Positions 10,424-20,378 of a stretch of DNA of 64,000 nucleotides are shown here, one piece after another (positions within the stretch are counted from its first letter, which is position 1; every line of letters starts with the position of its first letter). The DNA is from Methylotenera sp. (GTDB lineage: Bacteria; Pseudomonadota; Gammaproteobacteria; Burkholderiales; Methylophilaceae): the NCBI RefSeq assembly GCF_029945535.1, contig NZ_JAQSCU010000010.1, positions 195,290-259,289 on the forward strand. Reading direction: 5' to 3'. Under the pieces are notes generated by a model that worked only from the letters and a program-made list of their open reading frames with translations, made no database searches and was not told the origin of the DNA. Both the position numbers and the translations under genes were made by a program.

Positions 10424-12556
10424 CTAGGTTTCGTGGAGCTCTTTAAAAAATAATTGACCATTTTCAGTAAAGTTAAGGTCTAGGTTTTTTAGCAAACTGA
10501 TTAGACGCTCCTCCGGAAGTGGACGAGAGATAAAGTAGCCCTGCATCTCATCACAGCCTAGCTCTGCTAATAGTACGCGTTGTCCTTCGGTTTCGATGCC
10601 TTCAGCGACTACGTTTAAATCTAGCGCATGAGCAAGCTCAATCACTGCTTGAACCACGCCACGTGTTCTATTGTTAGTTTCAATATCTTCAGTAAAAGTT
10701 GGGTCAAGTTTTAATTCGCTTACTTGCCATTTTTGAAGATTGGTTAAGCTGGATGAGTATGTGCCAAAGTCATCAAGCGTTACTTTGATGCCTGCTTCTT
10801 TAAAACGAGCGAGTTGATTGTTGAAAACAGCCTGATTCTTAAGTGCGGTAGATTCAGTCATTTCAATGATTAAGCTTGTTTTAGGCAAGTCATATCTACT
10901 TAGCATGGCATTGATATTGCCAACTAAATTTGCGTTAATCATTTGCTGATGCGATATATTGACCGAAATGTTGAATGGAATACTTAAGCTTTTTAATTGT
11001 TTTAATGTGCGGCAACTTTCCTCAACCACCCAATCATTAATTGCGTAACTTAGACCAAATCGATCTGCCGCTAGCATGAAGTCGCCTGGGTACAATAAAC
11101 CTTTTACTGGATGATCCCAGCGTAATAATGCCTCTGCGCCTACTGGCTCTCTGGTAATGCTATCAATTTTAATTTGATAGTGAAGTTTTAGCTCATCATT
11201 CGCTAAGGCATTTTTTAAGTCATGCTGCATTTCAAGCAGATGATCGGCAGCTGTGGCGATTTCGCTATCAAAGAAACGATACTGATTTTTTCCATCTTTC
11301 TTCGCGCGATACATGGCGGTATCAGCCGCGCTAATGAGCTGTTGAATGTTGCCATCTTTAGGGTAAATCGCGACGCCAACGGAAATGGATAGATGCACTT
11401 CAGAGTTATTGATGGTGCATGATTCGCGCACTGCGCTCACCATGCGCTCAATCACCGTTATGCAATCTTCATATGAATCGACTTCTTCAATAATGGCAAT
11501 AAATTCATCGCCACCAATCCGTGCCACTTCGTCACAGCCACGTACTGCGGTGACTAATCTTCTAGCGACTTTTTGTAAGGCTAGGTCGCCAGCTTGGTGA
11601 CCCAAGGTGTCATTAATTTGCTTAAAGTTATCAACGTCTATAAAAGCCACCGCTAAGCTAGCTCCATTTCTATCACATCTTCTAGTGGCAGCTTCTAAAT
11701 GTTGCATTAAAGCGCGGCGATTAGGTAGCTGAGTTAAAGTATCGACCAAGGCTAGGCGACTTGCCTCTTGAGAGTTTTCGTTTTTTAATGCATTGCATTT
11801 AAATGTATCGTAGCCAAATTTATCGTAAAAAATAGCCACAATGAACCCTACCAAGAATAAGCAAATTAGACCTAGTGCAATAGTCACGCCTAATAGCGTG
11901 CTATCAAGTTGTGCGCTTGTTTCACTATAAGCATTGAGCGGAATTTCAATCGATGCCATGTACACTAGGTGTACGCCAGTGATGGCTAATGAGGTTAAAG
12001 CTGCAAAAATAGATTTTGTCAGTAATTCGTATTTACCAACATAGTTTTTAATCCAAAAAAATATGAGGATGCTTAATAGCGTGACTGAAAAGGTAGTAGT
12101 GAAGGCAATAGCGCTAATCAATGGGGTGAATGTCACTGCAGGTTGAATCTCCATTGAGGCAACGCTGAAGTAGAAGATGCTGTAAGCAGATATGCTGGCA
12201 ATTAAGCCACCAATAATCAGTGTGTTGGCTGGAAGTGTTTTTTGGCTTGATATATGTAATATGATGGCTGAAAATAAAAGCGCTGCAAGCCAAGCAAGCG
12301 CTAGATAAATTACGGTGAAGCCTGCAGATTTAACAACAGGAAAGGCCAACACATCAATAAAATGAATCGCCCACAAGCACGAGCCGACAGTGATACTGCT
12401 ATATGCCAGTAAGTTCTTTTTATCAATTACCTGCGATTTGTATAGCTTGCTGACTAAATTGAACGTAAGCAGCACCGCTACATAGCCCAGCAGCATAGAA
12501 AGCACGATTAATTTTATATTGTAATGACTCATTGTGACTGGATTATCTAAACTCAT
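10424..12556 (-). CDS. Membrane MHYT-like sensor with GGDEF and EAL domains
   Basis: A 710-residue c-di-GMP enzyme. The N-terminus (residues about 15-255) has seven hydrophobic segments and resembles an MHYT-type sensor, but the metal motif is altered (WAIHFIDVLAF in place of the usual MHxxGM pattern). A GGDEF domain follows with an intact ARIGGDEFIAII near residue 346, and then an EAL domain with EALLRW near 458 and the catalytic DDFGTYSSS and VAEGIET motifs. Both catalytic domains look intact, so it could make or degrade c-di-GMP. A second Met at residue 9 is an alternative start. Transcribed alone. Confidence 0.87.
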   Translation of the reverse strand: MSLDNPVTMSHYNIKLIVLSMLLGYVAVLLTFNLVSKLYKSQVIDKKNLLAYSSITVGSCLWAIHFIDVLAFPVVKSAGFTVIYLALAWLAALLFSAIILHISSQKTLPANTLIIGGLIASISAYSIFYFSVASMEIQPAVTFTPLISAIAFTTTFSVTLLSILIFFWIKNYVGKYELLTKSIFAALTSLAITGVHLVYMASIEIPLNAYSETSAQLDSTLLGVTIALGLICLFLVGFIVAIFYDKFGYDTFKCNALKNENSQEASRLALVDTLTQLPNRRALMQHLEAATRRCDRNGASLAVAFIDVDNFKQINDTLGHQAGDLALQKVARRLVTAVRGCDEVARIGGDEFIAIIEEVDSYEDCITVIERMVSAVRESCTINNSEVHLSISVGVAIYPKDGNIQQLISAADTAMYRAKKDGKNQYRFFDSEIATAADHLLEMQHDLKNALANDELKLHYQIKIDSITREPVGAEALLRWDHPVKGLLYPGDFMLAADRFGLSYAINDWVVEESCRTLKQLKSLSIPFNISVNISHQQMINANLVGNINAMLSRYDLPKTSLIIEMTESTALKNQAVFNNQLARFKEAGIKVTLDDFGTYSSSLTNLQKWQVSELKLDPTFTEDIETNNRTRGVVQAVIELAHALDLNVVAEGIETEGQRVLLAELGCDEMQGYFISRPLPEERLISLLKNLDLNFTENGQLFFKELHET

Positions 12557-12641
12557 ACTGAGTTAGAAAATGCCTCTAAAGTTAGTTAAATGAGTTATTG
12601 CAATGTCTATGCCATATTAAAAATTCGTTTTCTATAGACGT

Positions 12642-12682
12642 AAAAAAGGCTGCAGAAGCCTGTGAGAGCTTACTTGCAGCCT
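12642..12682 (-). terminator. Intrinsic terminator after dapD
   Basis: On the minus strand the stem AGGCTGCA / TGCAGCCT with a 20-base loop is followed directly by TTTTTT. It lies about 115 bases past the dapD stop and would end the dapD transcript. Confidence 0.65.
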
Positions 12683-12797
12683 GTTAATGCAAGGGTGCTA
12701 TTTAATTGCTGCTAACTAATCCCAATTGGTAACTGTCGATATTCTGACAGCTATGCATTACAACTGAGCATGCCAACTAGGCTTAAATACCGTGCAG

Positions 12798-13625
12798 TTA
12801 AATGCCACGTAGTAATTCGTTAATGCCGACTTTACCTAGTGTTTTTTCGTCTACTTTTTTAACGATCACTGCGCAATAAAGGCTATAGCTACCATCTTTA
12901 GAAGGTAGGTTACCTGAAACAACCACTGAACCAGAAGGAATGCGACCATAAGTGACAGTACCTGTTTCGCGGTCGTAAATTTTGGTTGATTGACCAATAT
13001 AAACACCCATAGAAATCACACAGTTGTCTTCTACAATCACGCCCTCAACCACTTCAGAACGTGCGCCGATAAAGCAGTTGTCACCAATAATTGTTGGGCC
13101 AGCTTGAATTGGCTCTAATACGCCACCAATACCGACACCACCGCTCAAATGTACGTTCTTACCGATTTGTGCACATGAACCTACTGTTGCCCATGTATCA
13201 ACCATTGTGCCTTCGCCAACGTAAGCGCCGATATTGACGTATGAAGGTAGTAATACTGCATTTTTACCAATGAATGAACCACGACGCACCATTGCATTTG
13301 GCACTACACGGAAGCCACCAGCTTTGAAATCTTCTTCAGTGTAATTAGCAAATTTTGGAGGTACTTTGTCATAATATTTAGTGCAGCCACCGTCTAGCAA
13401 AGTGTTATCTTCTAGGCGAAATGAGAGCAATACGGCTTTTTTAAGCCATTGATGTGTTTCCCAGTTCTGGCTATCGCCAATACGAGAAGCAACGCGTAGA
13501 GTGCCTGCATCTAAATCCGAGATTAAAGAAGCGACTGTTGCTTTAATTTCAGCAGATGCGTTGCTCGGGTTAATGTTGGCGCGGTCTTCAAAAGCCGCTT
13601 CGATAATGCTTTGACGTGGATCCAT
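12798..13625 (-). CDS. dapD: Tetrahydrodipicolinate N-succinyltransferase
   Basis: Trimeric left-handed beta-helix acyltransferase that transfers succinyl from succinyl-CoA to tetrahydrodipicolinate, the first step of the succinylase lysine/DAP route. At 275 residues it has the standard length. Visible features: helical N-domain, then hexapeptide repeats from about residue 105 ([20 protein letters not shown]) with [15 protein letters not shown] and [16 protein letters not shown]. Together with dapE in this window it shows that the organism uses the succinyl branch. Flanked by terminators, so probably monocistronic. Confidence 0.96.
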   Translation of the reverse strand: MDPRQSIIEAAFEDRANINPSNASAEIKATVASLISDLDAGTLRVASRIGDSQNWETHQWLKKAVLLSFRLEDNTLLDGGCTKYYDKVPPKFANYTEEDFKAGGFRVVPNAMVRRGSFIGKNAVLLPSYVNIGAYVGEGTMVDTWATVGSCAQIGKNVHLSGGVGIGGVLEPIQAGPTIIGDNCFIGARSEVVEGVIVEDNCVISMGVYIGQSTKIYDRETGTVTYGRIPSGSVVVSGNLPSKDGSYSLYCAVIVKKVDEKTLGKVGINELLRGI

Positions 13626-13684
13626 AATGCTCTCAGAGTTAGTTGATTTAATAAAAACGTTATTTTAACCTAAAGTGTGCTTTC

Positions 13685-13731
13685 ACCAAAAACAAAGCTC
13701 ATGCTAGATATTGAATATCTGGCATGAGCTT
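13685..13731 (-). terminator. Intrinsic terminator after the M48 protease gene
   Basis: An 18-bp stem (AAGCTCATGC.. / ..GCATGAGCTT, one G-T wobble) with a one-base centre sits at 13695-13731. On the minus strand it is followed by TTTGTTTTT. It lies 40 bases past the stop of the M48 gene and upstream of dapD. Confidence 0.82.
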
Positions 13732-13770
13732 CAAATAATTTCACGTTAGCTAATTTTTGCTAGCGCTTAA

Positions 13771-14595
13771 TCATCTTTTTTTAGCGGCTTCATATAGAGG
13801 TTTTACTTTTGGTACCAGTTTCTGTAGCTCGGCAATACGCGTGCTATCGGAGGGGTGAGTACTAAAGAATTCTGATGGTTTGTTGCCACTCAGTTTACCC
13901 ATTTTTTGCCATAACGTGATGGCTGCATCAGGGTTGTAGCCTGCGCGAGCAGATAATTCTAGTCCGATTCTATCCGCTTCCGTTTCTTGCAAACGACTAT
14001 TTGGCAAAGCAAAGAATAACTGTGAACCAACACTAGCGGCTTGCATAGAAGCATTACCAACGGCAGCACTGGTGCCATTGGTTAAGATTGCGCCTAATGC
14101 TTGTAGGCCAAATTGTTGCACATAAGCTTGAGACATACGCTCACGACCATGTTCGCGTAGCGCATGTGCTATTTCATGGCCAATCACTGCGCCTAGCTCG
14201 TCGTCAGTGGCTTTTAGTTGGTCGATTAATCCCGTGAGTACCATGATTTTGCCACCTGGCATGCAATAAGCATTCACTTGGTCACTTTTATCAACGTTGA
14301 CTTCCCATTTCCATTGCACGGCATCTGGTCTAAATACGCCAACTTGTGCGATCAGTCTATTTGAAATAGTGCGTACACGTTCTAGTTGCACTTTGTCGGT
14401 GTTGAGCGTGTTTTTCTTTTGAGATTCTTGCAAGGTTTGAGTGTAAGACTGGCTAGACATGGCTACGACTTGCGATGCGGGCAGTAACATGAATTGCGAG
14501 CGGTTTACACCAGATACACTATCTTGAGTGGTGGTTGCACAACCGTTGAGTTGCAATGAAATGGCTGTCAGTAAAATAAGGGTCAGTTTTTTCAT
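13771..14595 (-). CDS. M48-family metalloprotease, lipoprotein
   Basis: A 274-residue zinc endopeptidase of the LoiP/YcaL/BepA-related M48C group, probably tethered in the periplasm. It has a lipoprotein signal peptide with lipobox LNGC (Cys near residue 19). The zinc site is GHEIAHALREH near residue 141, and the third ligand Glu is in ETEADRIGLELSARAGYNPD near 210. It lacks the TPR domain of BepA. Relatives degrade misassembled outer-membrane proteins. It is downstream of kup1 on the same strand with a 106-base gap, and ends at a strong terminator. Confidence 0.9.
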   Translation of the reverse strand: MKKLTLILLTAISLQLNGCATTTQDSVSGVNRSQFMLLPASQVVAMSSQSYTQTLQESQKKNTLNTDKVQLERVRTISNRLIAQVGVFRPDAVQWKWEVNVDKSDQVNAYCMPGGKIMVLTGLIDQLKATDDELGAVIGHEIAHALREHGRERMSQAYVQQFGLQALGAILTNGTSAAVGNASMQAASVGSQLFFALPNSRLQETEADRIGLELSARAGYNPDAAITLWQKMGKLSGNKPSEFFSTHPSDSTRIAELQKLVPKVKPLYEAAKKR

Positions 14596-14701
14596 GGTTG
14601 TTCCTAAATCTTAATATAAAAATATTGAGCTGATTCACTACTCAATTGACATTTAACACATGAGTGTAGTCTAAAGTCGAATGTAAAATCGTCAACAATT
14701 G

Positions 14702-16585
14702 TTAAATTTTTAACTGAGAACCTAGTTCAATCACGCGGTTTGGTGGCAGTTTGAATTGGTTGGTAATGGTTTCAGCACTTCTAAATAAGCCAATGAATAT
14801 TTTTTTGCGCCAGAAAGACATGCCCGATTTGCCGCTGGCAATCAGAATTTCTTTACCAATAAAGAATGAGGTGTCCATTTCATCTAATACCAAGCCTTTT
14901 TCGGTACAAAGTTGCAAATCACGTGGTAAGTCTGGTTCATCTTTAAAGCCGTATTGCACCGTTACTCTATAGAACTCATGCGGCAGCACTTCTAGCTTCA
15001 CACGCTCTTCTTCTGAAGTGTGAGGGTAGTCCAAAAATTTAACGGTGAGTATCACCATTTTTTCGTGCAGTACTTTGTTATGTTTTAAGTTATGCAGCAT
15101 GGCATGTGGCACACCATCTGGGTTTGGCGTCATAAATAGTGCGGTGCCAGAAACACGAGTTGGGGGGTGCGCGCCAATGGCTTCAATAAATGGGTCTAAC
15201 GCCATGGCCTCGTTTTTAAGTCTTGTATAAACTATGCCGCGACCTGTTTTCCAAGTCAGCATCAAGGTGAAAATGACAATGCCAATGGCTAGCGGTACCC
15301 AGCCACCATCAGGAATTTTCAGAACGTTTGCACTGAAAAAGGCAATATCCACTGTGAGGAACATCGCTACTAGCAAGCCTGTGCGCAGTTTGCTCCATCC
15401 CCAAAGGTTATGAAACACAATACCGGCTAACAAGGTGGTAATAACCATATCGCCAGTCACCGCAATACCATAAGCGGCGGCTAAGTTGCCTGATGATTTA
15501 AAGGTTAACACCAATACCATCACCGCAGCCATCAAGCCCCAGCTGACGCGTGGCATATAAATCTGGCCTTCTTGGCTTTCTGAGGTGTGTTCAACATGCA
15601 TGCGCGGCAAATAGCCTAATTGTAAAGCTTGGCGCGAGACTGAGAATGCCCCAGTAATCACAGCTTGCGAGGCAATCACCGCAGCAAGTGTGGCTAATAT
15701 AATCAGCGGGAAAAGCATCCATTCTGGGGCAAGTAAATAGAATGGATTTTTAACGGCTTCTGGGTGTTGCAGTATGAGGGCGCCTTGTCCAAAATAATTT
15801 AAAATTAAGGCTGGCAAAACCAAACCAAACCAGGCAAGACGAATTGGAAAGCGTCCGAAATGCCCCATGTCTGCATATAGAGCTTCCGCCCCAGTCACTG
15901 ACAGCACCACTGCGCCAAGCGCTACAAAGGCAATCCATGGGCTTACCGTAAAAAAGTGAATAGCATATATTGGATTTAACGCATGCAGAATACTTGGATT
16001 TTGCATAATACTTTGTATGCCAAGCACACCCAGAGTGCCAAACCACAGCAGCATGATTGGACCAAAAAAAGCACCGACTAATGCAGTGCCTTTACTTTGT
16101 GCCCAAAATAAAGCAAAAAGTACCACTAATGTAATCGGCAAAATGAGTGGGTGTAGCATCGGCGCTGCAAGTTCAAGCCCTTCAACTGCAGATAGAACTG
16201 AAATTGCGGGTGTAATCATGCCGTCTGCATAAAACATACATGCCCCTAAAATACCTAGCAACATGATGGTGTGCTGCTTCTTAATGTTACTACCTGCGTT
16301 GTGACTAGCCAATGCAAGCAAAGCCATAATGCCGCCTTCTCCGCGGTTATCTGCGCGCATGATAAATGCAACATATTTGACTGACACCACCATGATGAGC
16401 GCCCAAACAATCAACGATAATATGCCGTACATATTAGCTTCGGTAAGTGGTACGGGGTGAGTGCCTACGGAGAATACTTCTTTAATTGTGTATAGAGGGC
16501 TTGTGCCGATATCGCCGAATACTACGCCAAGTGCGGCTAAGGTAAGAGCGGAGAGTTTAGTTTTACTGCCATTAGGAGTTGACAT
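14702..16585 (-). CDS. kup: Low-affinity potassium transporter Kup (copy 1)
   Basis: A 627-residue K+/H+ symporter of the KUP/HAK family in the inner membrane. It opens with LAALGVVFGDIGTSPLYTIKE, the family's N-terminal signature, followed by about 12 transmembrane helices to residue 450 and a cytoplasmic C-terminal domain. The Asp of GDIGTSPLY and the Glu of SAVEGLELA are present. A second, clearly divergent kup lies at 34570-36447. The divergent tolC-type gene starts 424 bases upstream. Confidence 0.94.
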   Translation of the reverse strand: MSTPNGSKTKLSALTLAALGVVFGDIGTSPLYTIKEVFSVGTHPVPLTEANMYGILSLIVWALIMVVSVKYVAFIMRADNRGEGGIMALLALASHNAGSNIKKQHTIMLLGILGACMFYADGMITPAISVLSAVEGLELAAPMLHPLILPITLVVLFALFWAQSKGTALVGAFFGPIMLLWFGTLGVLGIQSIMQNPSILHALNPIYAIHFFTVSPWIAFVALGAVVLSVTGAEALYADMGHFGRFPIRLAWFGLVLPALILNYFGQGALILQHPEAVKNPFYLLAPEWMLFPLIILATLAAVIASQAVITGAFSVSRQALQLGYLPRMHVEHTSESQEGQIYMPRVSWGLMAAVMVLVLTFKSSGNLAAAYGIAVTGDMVITTLLAGIVFHNLWGWSKLRTGLLVAMFLTVDIAFFSANVLKIPDGGWVPLAIGIVIFTLMLTWKTGRGIVYTRLKNEAMALDPFIEAIGAHPPTRVSGTALFMTPNPDGVPHAMLHNLKHNKVLHEKMVILTVKFLDYPHTSEEERVKLEVLPHEFYRVTVQYGFKDEPDLPRDLQLCTEKGLVLDEMDTSFFIGKEILIASGKSGMSFWRKKIFIGLFRSAETITNQFKLPPNRVIELGSQLKI

Positions 16586-17009
16586 TAAAATGTGAGTTTA
16601 ATTAAGCAAGAGATACTATTATCAATCAACTTAAACACTAAACCAATAGATTTTTACAACAGTTTTTTTAAACGATAGATAAAGAAATAGATTGATTAGG
16701 GCTTGTTTTTGGCGTGCTCAAGCATAATTTTTACCCAATTGGGTGACAGCAAACTCGGTATGTATCAAGTACAATTCTGTTAAGAATGTAAAAATTTGTT
16801 AATACTTGTCTGAATTATCCAAATAAAACATGCGCTTATTGATTAAGTGACCCGAAAATCGTATTATTCGCAACAGTATAAATGACTTAAAAACGTAAAC
16901 TAACGTAGAGCAATAAATTTCAGCCTAAAAGGCATTGTTTTTTTTAGATACTAAAGTGCTTGCTAATGTAGCTAGTTGAAGTTCGCTGAAATTTTAAAGG
17001 AAAAATATT
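16586..17009. other. 424-base intergenic region between kup1 and the TolC-OmpA gene
   Basis: AT-rich spacer between divergent genes that must hold both promoters. No ORF of note was found. Near its right end, GCCT-AAA-AGGC at 16923-16933 is followed by ATTGTTTTTTTT, a weak terminator- or attenuator-like hairpin in the leader of the TolC-OmpA gene. No riboswitch was recognised. Confidence 0.5.
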
Positions 17010-18848
17010 TTGAATCACAAATTTAAATACAAATTAATTGCCCTAATCATGGCTTCTAGCCTTGGTTTAACGCTTAGCAATGCTAGCTATGCCGCAGGCT
17101 CATTAATTACCTTAAAAGAGATGGTTGAGAAAACTGTCACGGCAAATCCTGAAGTGCAATCACGTTATCATCGTTTTTTAGAATCAGGTTTCGAGCAAGA
17201 TGTAGCACATGGCAATTTCCTTCCCAAAGCAGATATTGTCTCTACTTATAGAAAACAAGAAGAGCTCATTAAACCAGGTGACGGTACAAATATTCCTCGC
17301 TTTAACAATGAGCTAGTTTTACGACAAATGATTTTTGATGGCTTTGCTACTAGTAATGAAGTTAAACGCTTGGGTCATGCAAACCGTGTACGTTATTATG
17401 AGTTGCAAAGTGCGATGCAAAATACTACGCTGGAATTCATGCGCGCCTACATCGATGCTAATCGTTATCGCGAATTAAGCCAGTATGCAAAAGAAAACTA
17501 CGTTATACATAAGCAGTTATTTGATCGCATCCAAGAGCGTGTAAACGCTGGCGTTGCTCGTAAAGTCGATTTAGAGCAAGCTGCAGGACGTTTAGCTTTA
17601 GCTGAAGCTAACTTGTTGACTGAAACAACGAACCTTCATGATGTTACCGCGCGTATGCAACGTCTATACGGTGAGCTTCCACCAGAAACGCTAGAGGCAC
17701 CTACGTTTTTTAATGCAGGGGTAGAGCCAACTTCAGCTGAAGCATTAAAAGTTGCATACAATCAAAACCCAGATTTGCTTTCAACCATTGAAGACATTCA
17801 AGCCAGTAAAGATGAGATTAAGACAAGAGAGTCACGTTACTACCCTAAGCTAGACTTACAAGCACGTAAGAATCTAGGCGTTAGTAATGATGGCAGGTTC
17901 AGTTCAAATGCAGCTGACTTACTTGAATTGACCATGAATTTTAATTTATTTAATGGCTTTTCAGACAAAAATGCTATTAAACAGACAGCAGAAAAGCTCA
18001 ATAACTCTAAAGATTTACGAGATAAAGCCTGTGTTGATACGCGTCAACTAGTGGTGATTGCTTATAACGATATTCAGCAGTTAAAAGAACAAGAAAAATA
18101 TCGTACCGAGCATAAAAACTCAATTGAAAATGCTCGCGAAGCTTATCGTAAGCAATTCGATATTGGTCAGCGTACTTTGTTAGACTTGTTAGATACTGAG
18201 AATGAGTATTTTCAAGCTAGACGTGCTTTAGCCAATGTTGAGTATGACATTCAAACCGCCTATGCAAGAACCTATGCGGGTCAAGGCGAGTTGTTAAATA
18301 AAATTGGAGCAGCACGAGGCGGATTGCCTGAGTACAAGCGTGAAAGTTACATGGATGATGAAAATGTGTGTCAAGCCGTGTCGCCAGTTCAAGTGACTGT
18401 AGATAAAGCAGCGTTATTAGCCGATGCAAAACCACTGAGTTCAACTATATCTGTGGCTAAGTCAGCTGAGCCTGCAAAGGTTGAAGCGAAGCCTATGGCG
18501 AATAAAGTTGTGCCAGATGTGCAGTTTGAAACTAACAGCGCAAAAATTAAAGAAATTTCATATCCAGTATTAGATAATGCGATTACCACCTTAAAAGAGT
18601 GGGGTGATTCAAACGTAGAGATCGCAGGTCATACCGATCAACGCGATACATCAAAAGCAGATTACAACCTGCGCCTATCTGAGAAGCGCGCTAAAGCTGT
18701 GATGGACTATATCGTTAAAAAAGGCATAGATGCTAAACGTTTATCTGCTAAGGGTTACGGCTACAGCAAGCCACTTGCTGAGAATGATCCTAAAGAAGGT
18801 AATTTGGTCAATCGTCGCGTAGAGCTAGTGCGTGAGCAGAAAAAATAA
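17010..18848 (+). CDS. TolC-family outer-membrane channel fused to an OmpA-like peptidoglycan-binding domain
   Basis: A 612-residue envelope protein. The TTG start at 17010 is supported by AAAGGA nine bases upstream and by the signal peptide it completes (basic n-region, hydrophobic core, cleavage near ASYA-AG at residue 29). Residues about 35-450 form a TolC/type I secretion outer-membrane efflux domain with two repeats (helical hairpins and LRQMIFDGFATSNEV). After a Pro/Ala/Lys linker, residues about 500-612 form an OmpA C-terminal domain (VQFETNSAKI, IAGHTDQRD, NRRVELV), which binds peptidoglycan. The fusion is unusual. No ABC transporter or adaptor genes adjoin it. Confidence 0.88.
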   Translation: MNHKFKYKLIALIMASSLGLTLSNASYAAGSLITLKEMVEKTVTANPEVQSRYHRFLESGFEQDVAHGNFLPKADIVSTYRKQEELIKPGDGTNIPRFNNELVLRQMIFDGFATSNEVKRLGHANRVRYYELQSAMQNTTLEFMRAYIDANRYRELSQYAKENYVIHKQLFDRIQERVNAGVARKVDLEQAAGRLALAEANLLTETTNLHDVTARMQRLYGELPPETLEAPTFFNAGVEPTSAEALKVAYNQNPDLLSTIEDIQASKDEIKTRESRYYPKLDLQARKNLGVSNDGRFSSNAADLLELTMNFNLFNGFSDKNAIKQTAEKLNNSKDLRDKACVDTRQLVVIAYNDIQQLKEQEKYRTEHKNSIENAREAYRKQFDIGQRTLLDLLDTENEYFQARRALANVEYDIQTAYARTYAGQGELLNKIGAARGGLPEYKRESYMDDENVCQAVSPVQVTVDKAALLADAKPLSSTISVAKSAEPAKVEAKPMANKVVPDVQFETNSAKIKEISYPVLDNAITTLKEWGDSNVEIAGHTDQRDTSKADYNLRLSEKRAKAVMDYIVKKGIDAKRLSAKGYGYSKPLAENDPKEGNLVNRRVELVREQKK

Positions 18849-18911
18849 ATTTATTCAGTTAAGTTTCTATAGTAATTAACTTGCAGTGTAATTTTTAAAG
18901 TTGTTAAAAGT

Positions 18912-18941
18912 AAAAATGGAAGTCTAGGCTTCCATTTTTTT
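18912..18941 (+). terminator. Intrinsic terminator after the TolC-OmpA gene
   Basis: An 11-bp stem AAAAATGGAAG / CTTCCATTTTT with a 6-base loop and a T-tract, 63 bases past the stop codon. Confidence 0.85.
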
Positions 18942-19084
18942 GGTTTATTTTTGGCTTATTTATAAGTAAAGCAAAAAAGTATAAATATTTTTCGATTTAC
19001 TGCAAAAAAACTTATTTTTTGCTTAGAAAAATGCGTACTACAGTGTTAGAATACGCTCCGTAATTTGATGTAGACCTTCCATCT

Positions 19085-19170
19085 GCCCGGGTGGTGAAAT
19101 TGGTAGACACAAGAGACTTAAAATCTCTCGCCTTATGGGTGTGCCGGTTCGACTCCGGCTCCGGGCACCA
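19085..19170 (+). tRNA. tRNA-Leu (anticodon TAA)
   Basis: An 86-base class II tRNA. The acceptor stem GCCCGGG pairs with TCCGGGC, the D-arm carries GGTAGAC, the anticodon stem-loop is AGAGA-CTTAAAA-TCTCT giving anticodon TAA, a variable arm follows, and the T-arm has GGTTCGACTCC. CCA is encoded. A terminator follows. Confidence 0.97.
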
Positions 19171-19175
19171 AATAT

Positions 19176-19208
19176 AAAAAAGACCTACAATTTTTGTAGG
19201 TCTTTTTT
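19176..19208 (+). terminator. Intrinsic terminator of tRNA-Leu
   Basis: Stem AGACCTACAA / TTGTAGGTCT with a 3-base loop, extended by flanking A and T tracts and followed by a run of T, directly after the tRNA. Confidence 0.9.
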
Positions 19209-19310
19209 TTGCTTGTTTCAGCTGTGAGTTGTAGCGTAATATTTACATTCGCTTCACTTAAACGGCGAGATATAAATCAGTTTCGGCGATACTTAGTTCT
19301 TAAGCGTAGT

Positions 19311-20225
19311 TTAATTAAAAGAAGACCACAGCCTTTCCAGTAAGCTTGGGCTTTTCATTTTATCTATCCACCAAGCTAAACCAGCGCCCACTTCTTCTGT
19401 GCGCCATGCTAGGTAGACTGGTTCAGGTTTGCGCGGCTCTTCCACTTCTTTTATGACTAATAAGCCAGACGTGATTGCTTGGCGTGCAATGAGTTCAGGT
19501 AAGAAGCCAAAGCCCATCCCCGCTAATTGATATTCGTATTTTGCGCGCATGTTAGATACCGCTAAGGAATTTTGTCCGAAAAGCAAACCTACGGTTCTGG
19601 GTTGCATTTTTCTCACAGAATCGCTGACGGTGATGGCGAGGTGCTGACTAAGGTCGGCTTTGCTTAGCGGGCTAGTAATGCTGGCTAAAGGGTGGTTTGG
19701 TGAAACAACAAACACAAAGTCCATATAGCCGATGAGATGTGAGTGATAGCCGCCACCGGAAGGACCTTCACCAGCCGCGCCAACCAGTAGGTCTACTCGC
19801 CTATCAAGCAGCGCTTCCCAAGTGCCAGAGAGCGTTTCTTGCGAGAATTTCAGTCTTGTCAGGTCGGCAACCTTACAAAACTCAGTCACATCATGAATCA
19901 ATGAGGTTGGGGAGAATACTGAGTCCATACCTATCGTCAGTTCAGTTTCCCAACCTGACGCGACTCTTCTAACTCGATGTTCTAAATCACTTGCGGCCTT
20001 TAGTAAGTGGCGACCTTCTTTTAGTAGCTCACTGCCAGCTTTGGTGATGGCGACTTTGGGGCCTAGGCGATCAAATACTTTTACGCCCAAATCCTGCTCA
20101 AGTTTGCTTACAGTGTACGAAATCGTTGAGGGTACTTTATATAGCTCATTTCCCGCGGCTGCAAAAGATCCTAAGCGATCAATAGCATCCAATATCAGTA
20201 GGGCATCTAAGCTAATTCTAAACAT
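19311..20225 (-). CDS. LysR-family transcriptional regulator (YhaJ-like)
   Basis: A 304-residue LysR regulator: an N-terminal winged helix-turn-helix (about residues 5-62, with NELYKVPSTISYTVSKLEQDLG) and a C-terminal effector-binding domain. It is divergent from the pirin gene across a 153-base gap, the arrangement seen for YhaJ and YhaK in E. coli, so control of the pirin gene is the natural inference. YhaJ senses aromatic/quinone-like compounds in E. coli; whether this one does is unknown. Confidence 0.87.
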   Translation of the reverse strand: MFRISLDALLILDAIDRLGSFAAAGNELYKVPSTISYTVSKLEQDLGVKVFDRLGPKVAITKAGSELLKEGRHLLKAASDLEHRVRRVASGWETELTIGMDSVFSPTSLIHDVTEFCKVADLTRLKFSQETLSGTWEALLDRRVDLLVGAAGEGPSGGGYHSHLIGYMDFVFVVSPNHPLASITSPLSKADLSQHLAITVSDSVRKMQPRTVGLLFGQNSLAVSNMRAKYEYQLAGMGFGFLPELIARQAITSGLLVIKEVEEPRKPEPVYLAWRTEEVGAGLAWWIDKMKSPSLLERLWSSFN

Positions 20226-20378
20226 TCGATTTTTTCGATGATAGGTTGATATTTTTTCCGTTTTTCATCTTTCATATTCCAGCTCATACTGCAGACATGC
20301 TTAATAAATAAGAGTAATTAGACATTAATTATATTCTAATTTATTGATGATTTTGTAAATACTTAAAAGGAGATCACC

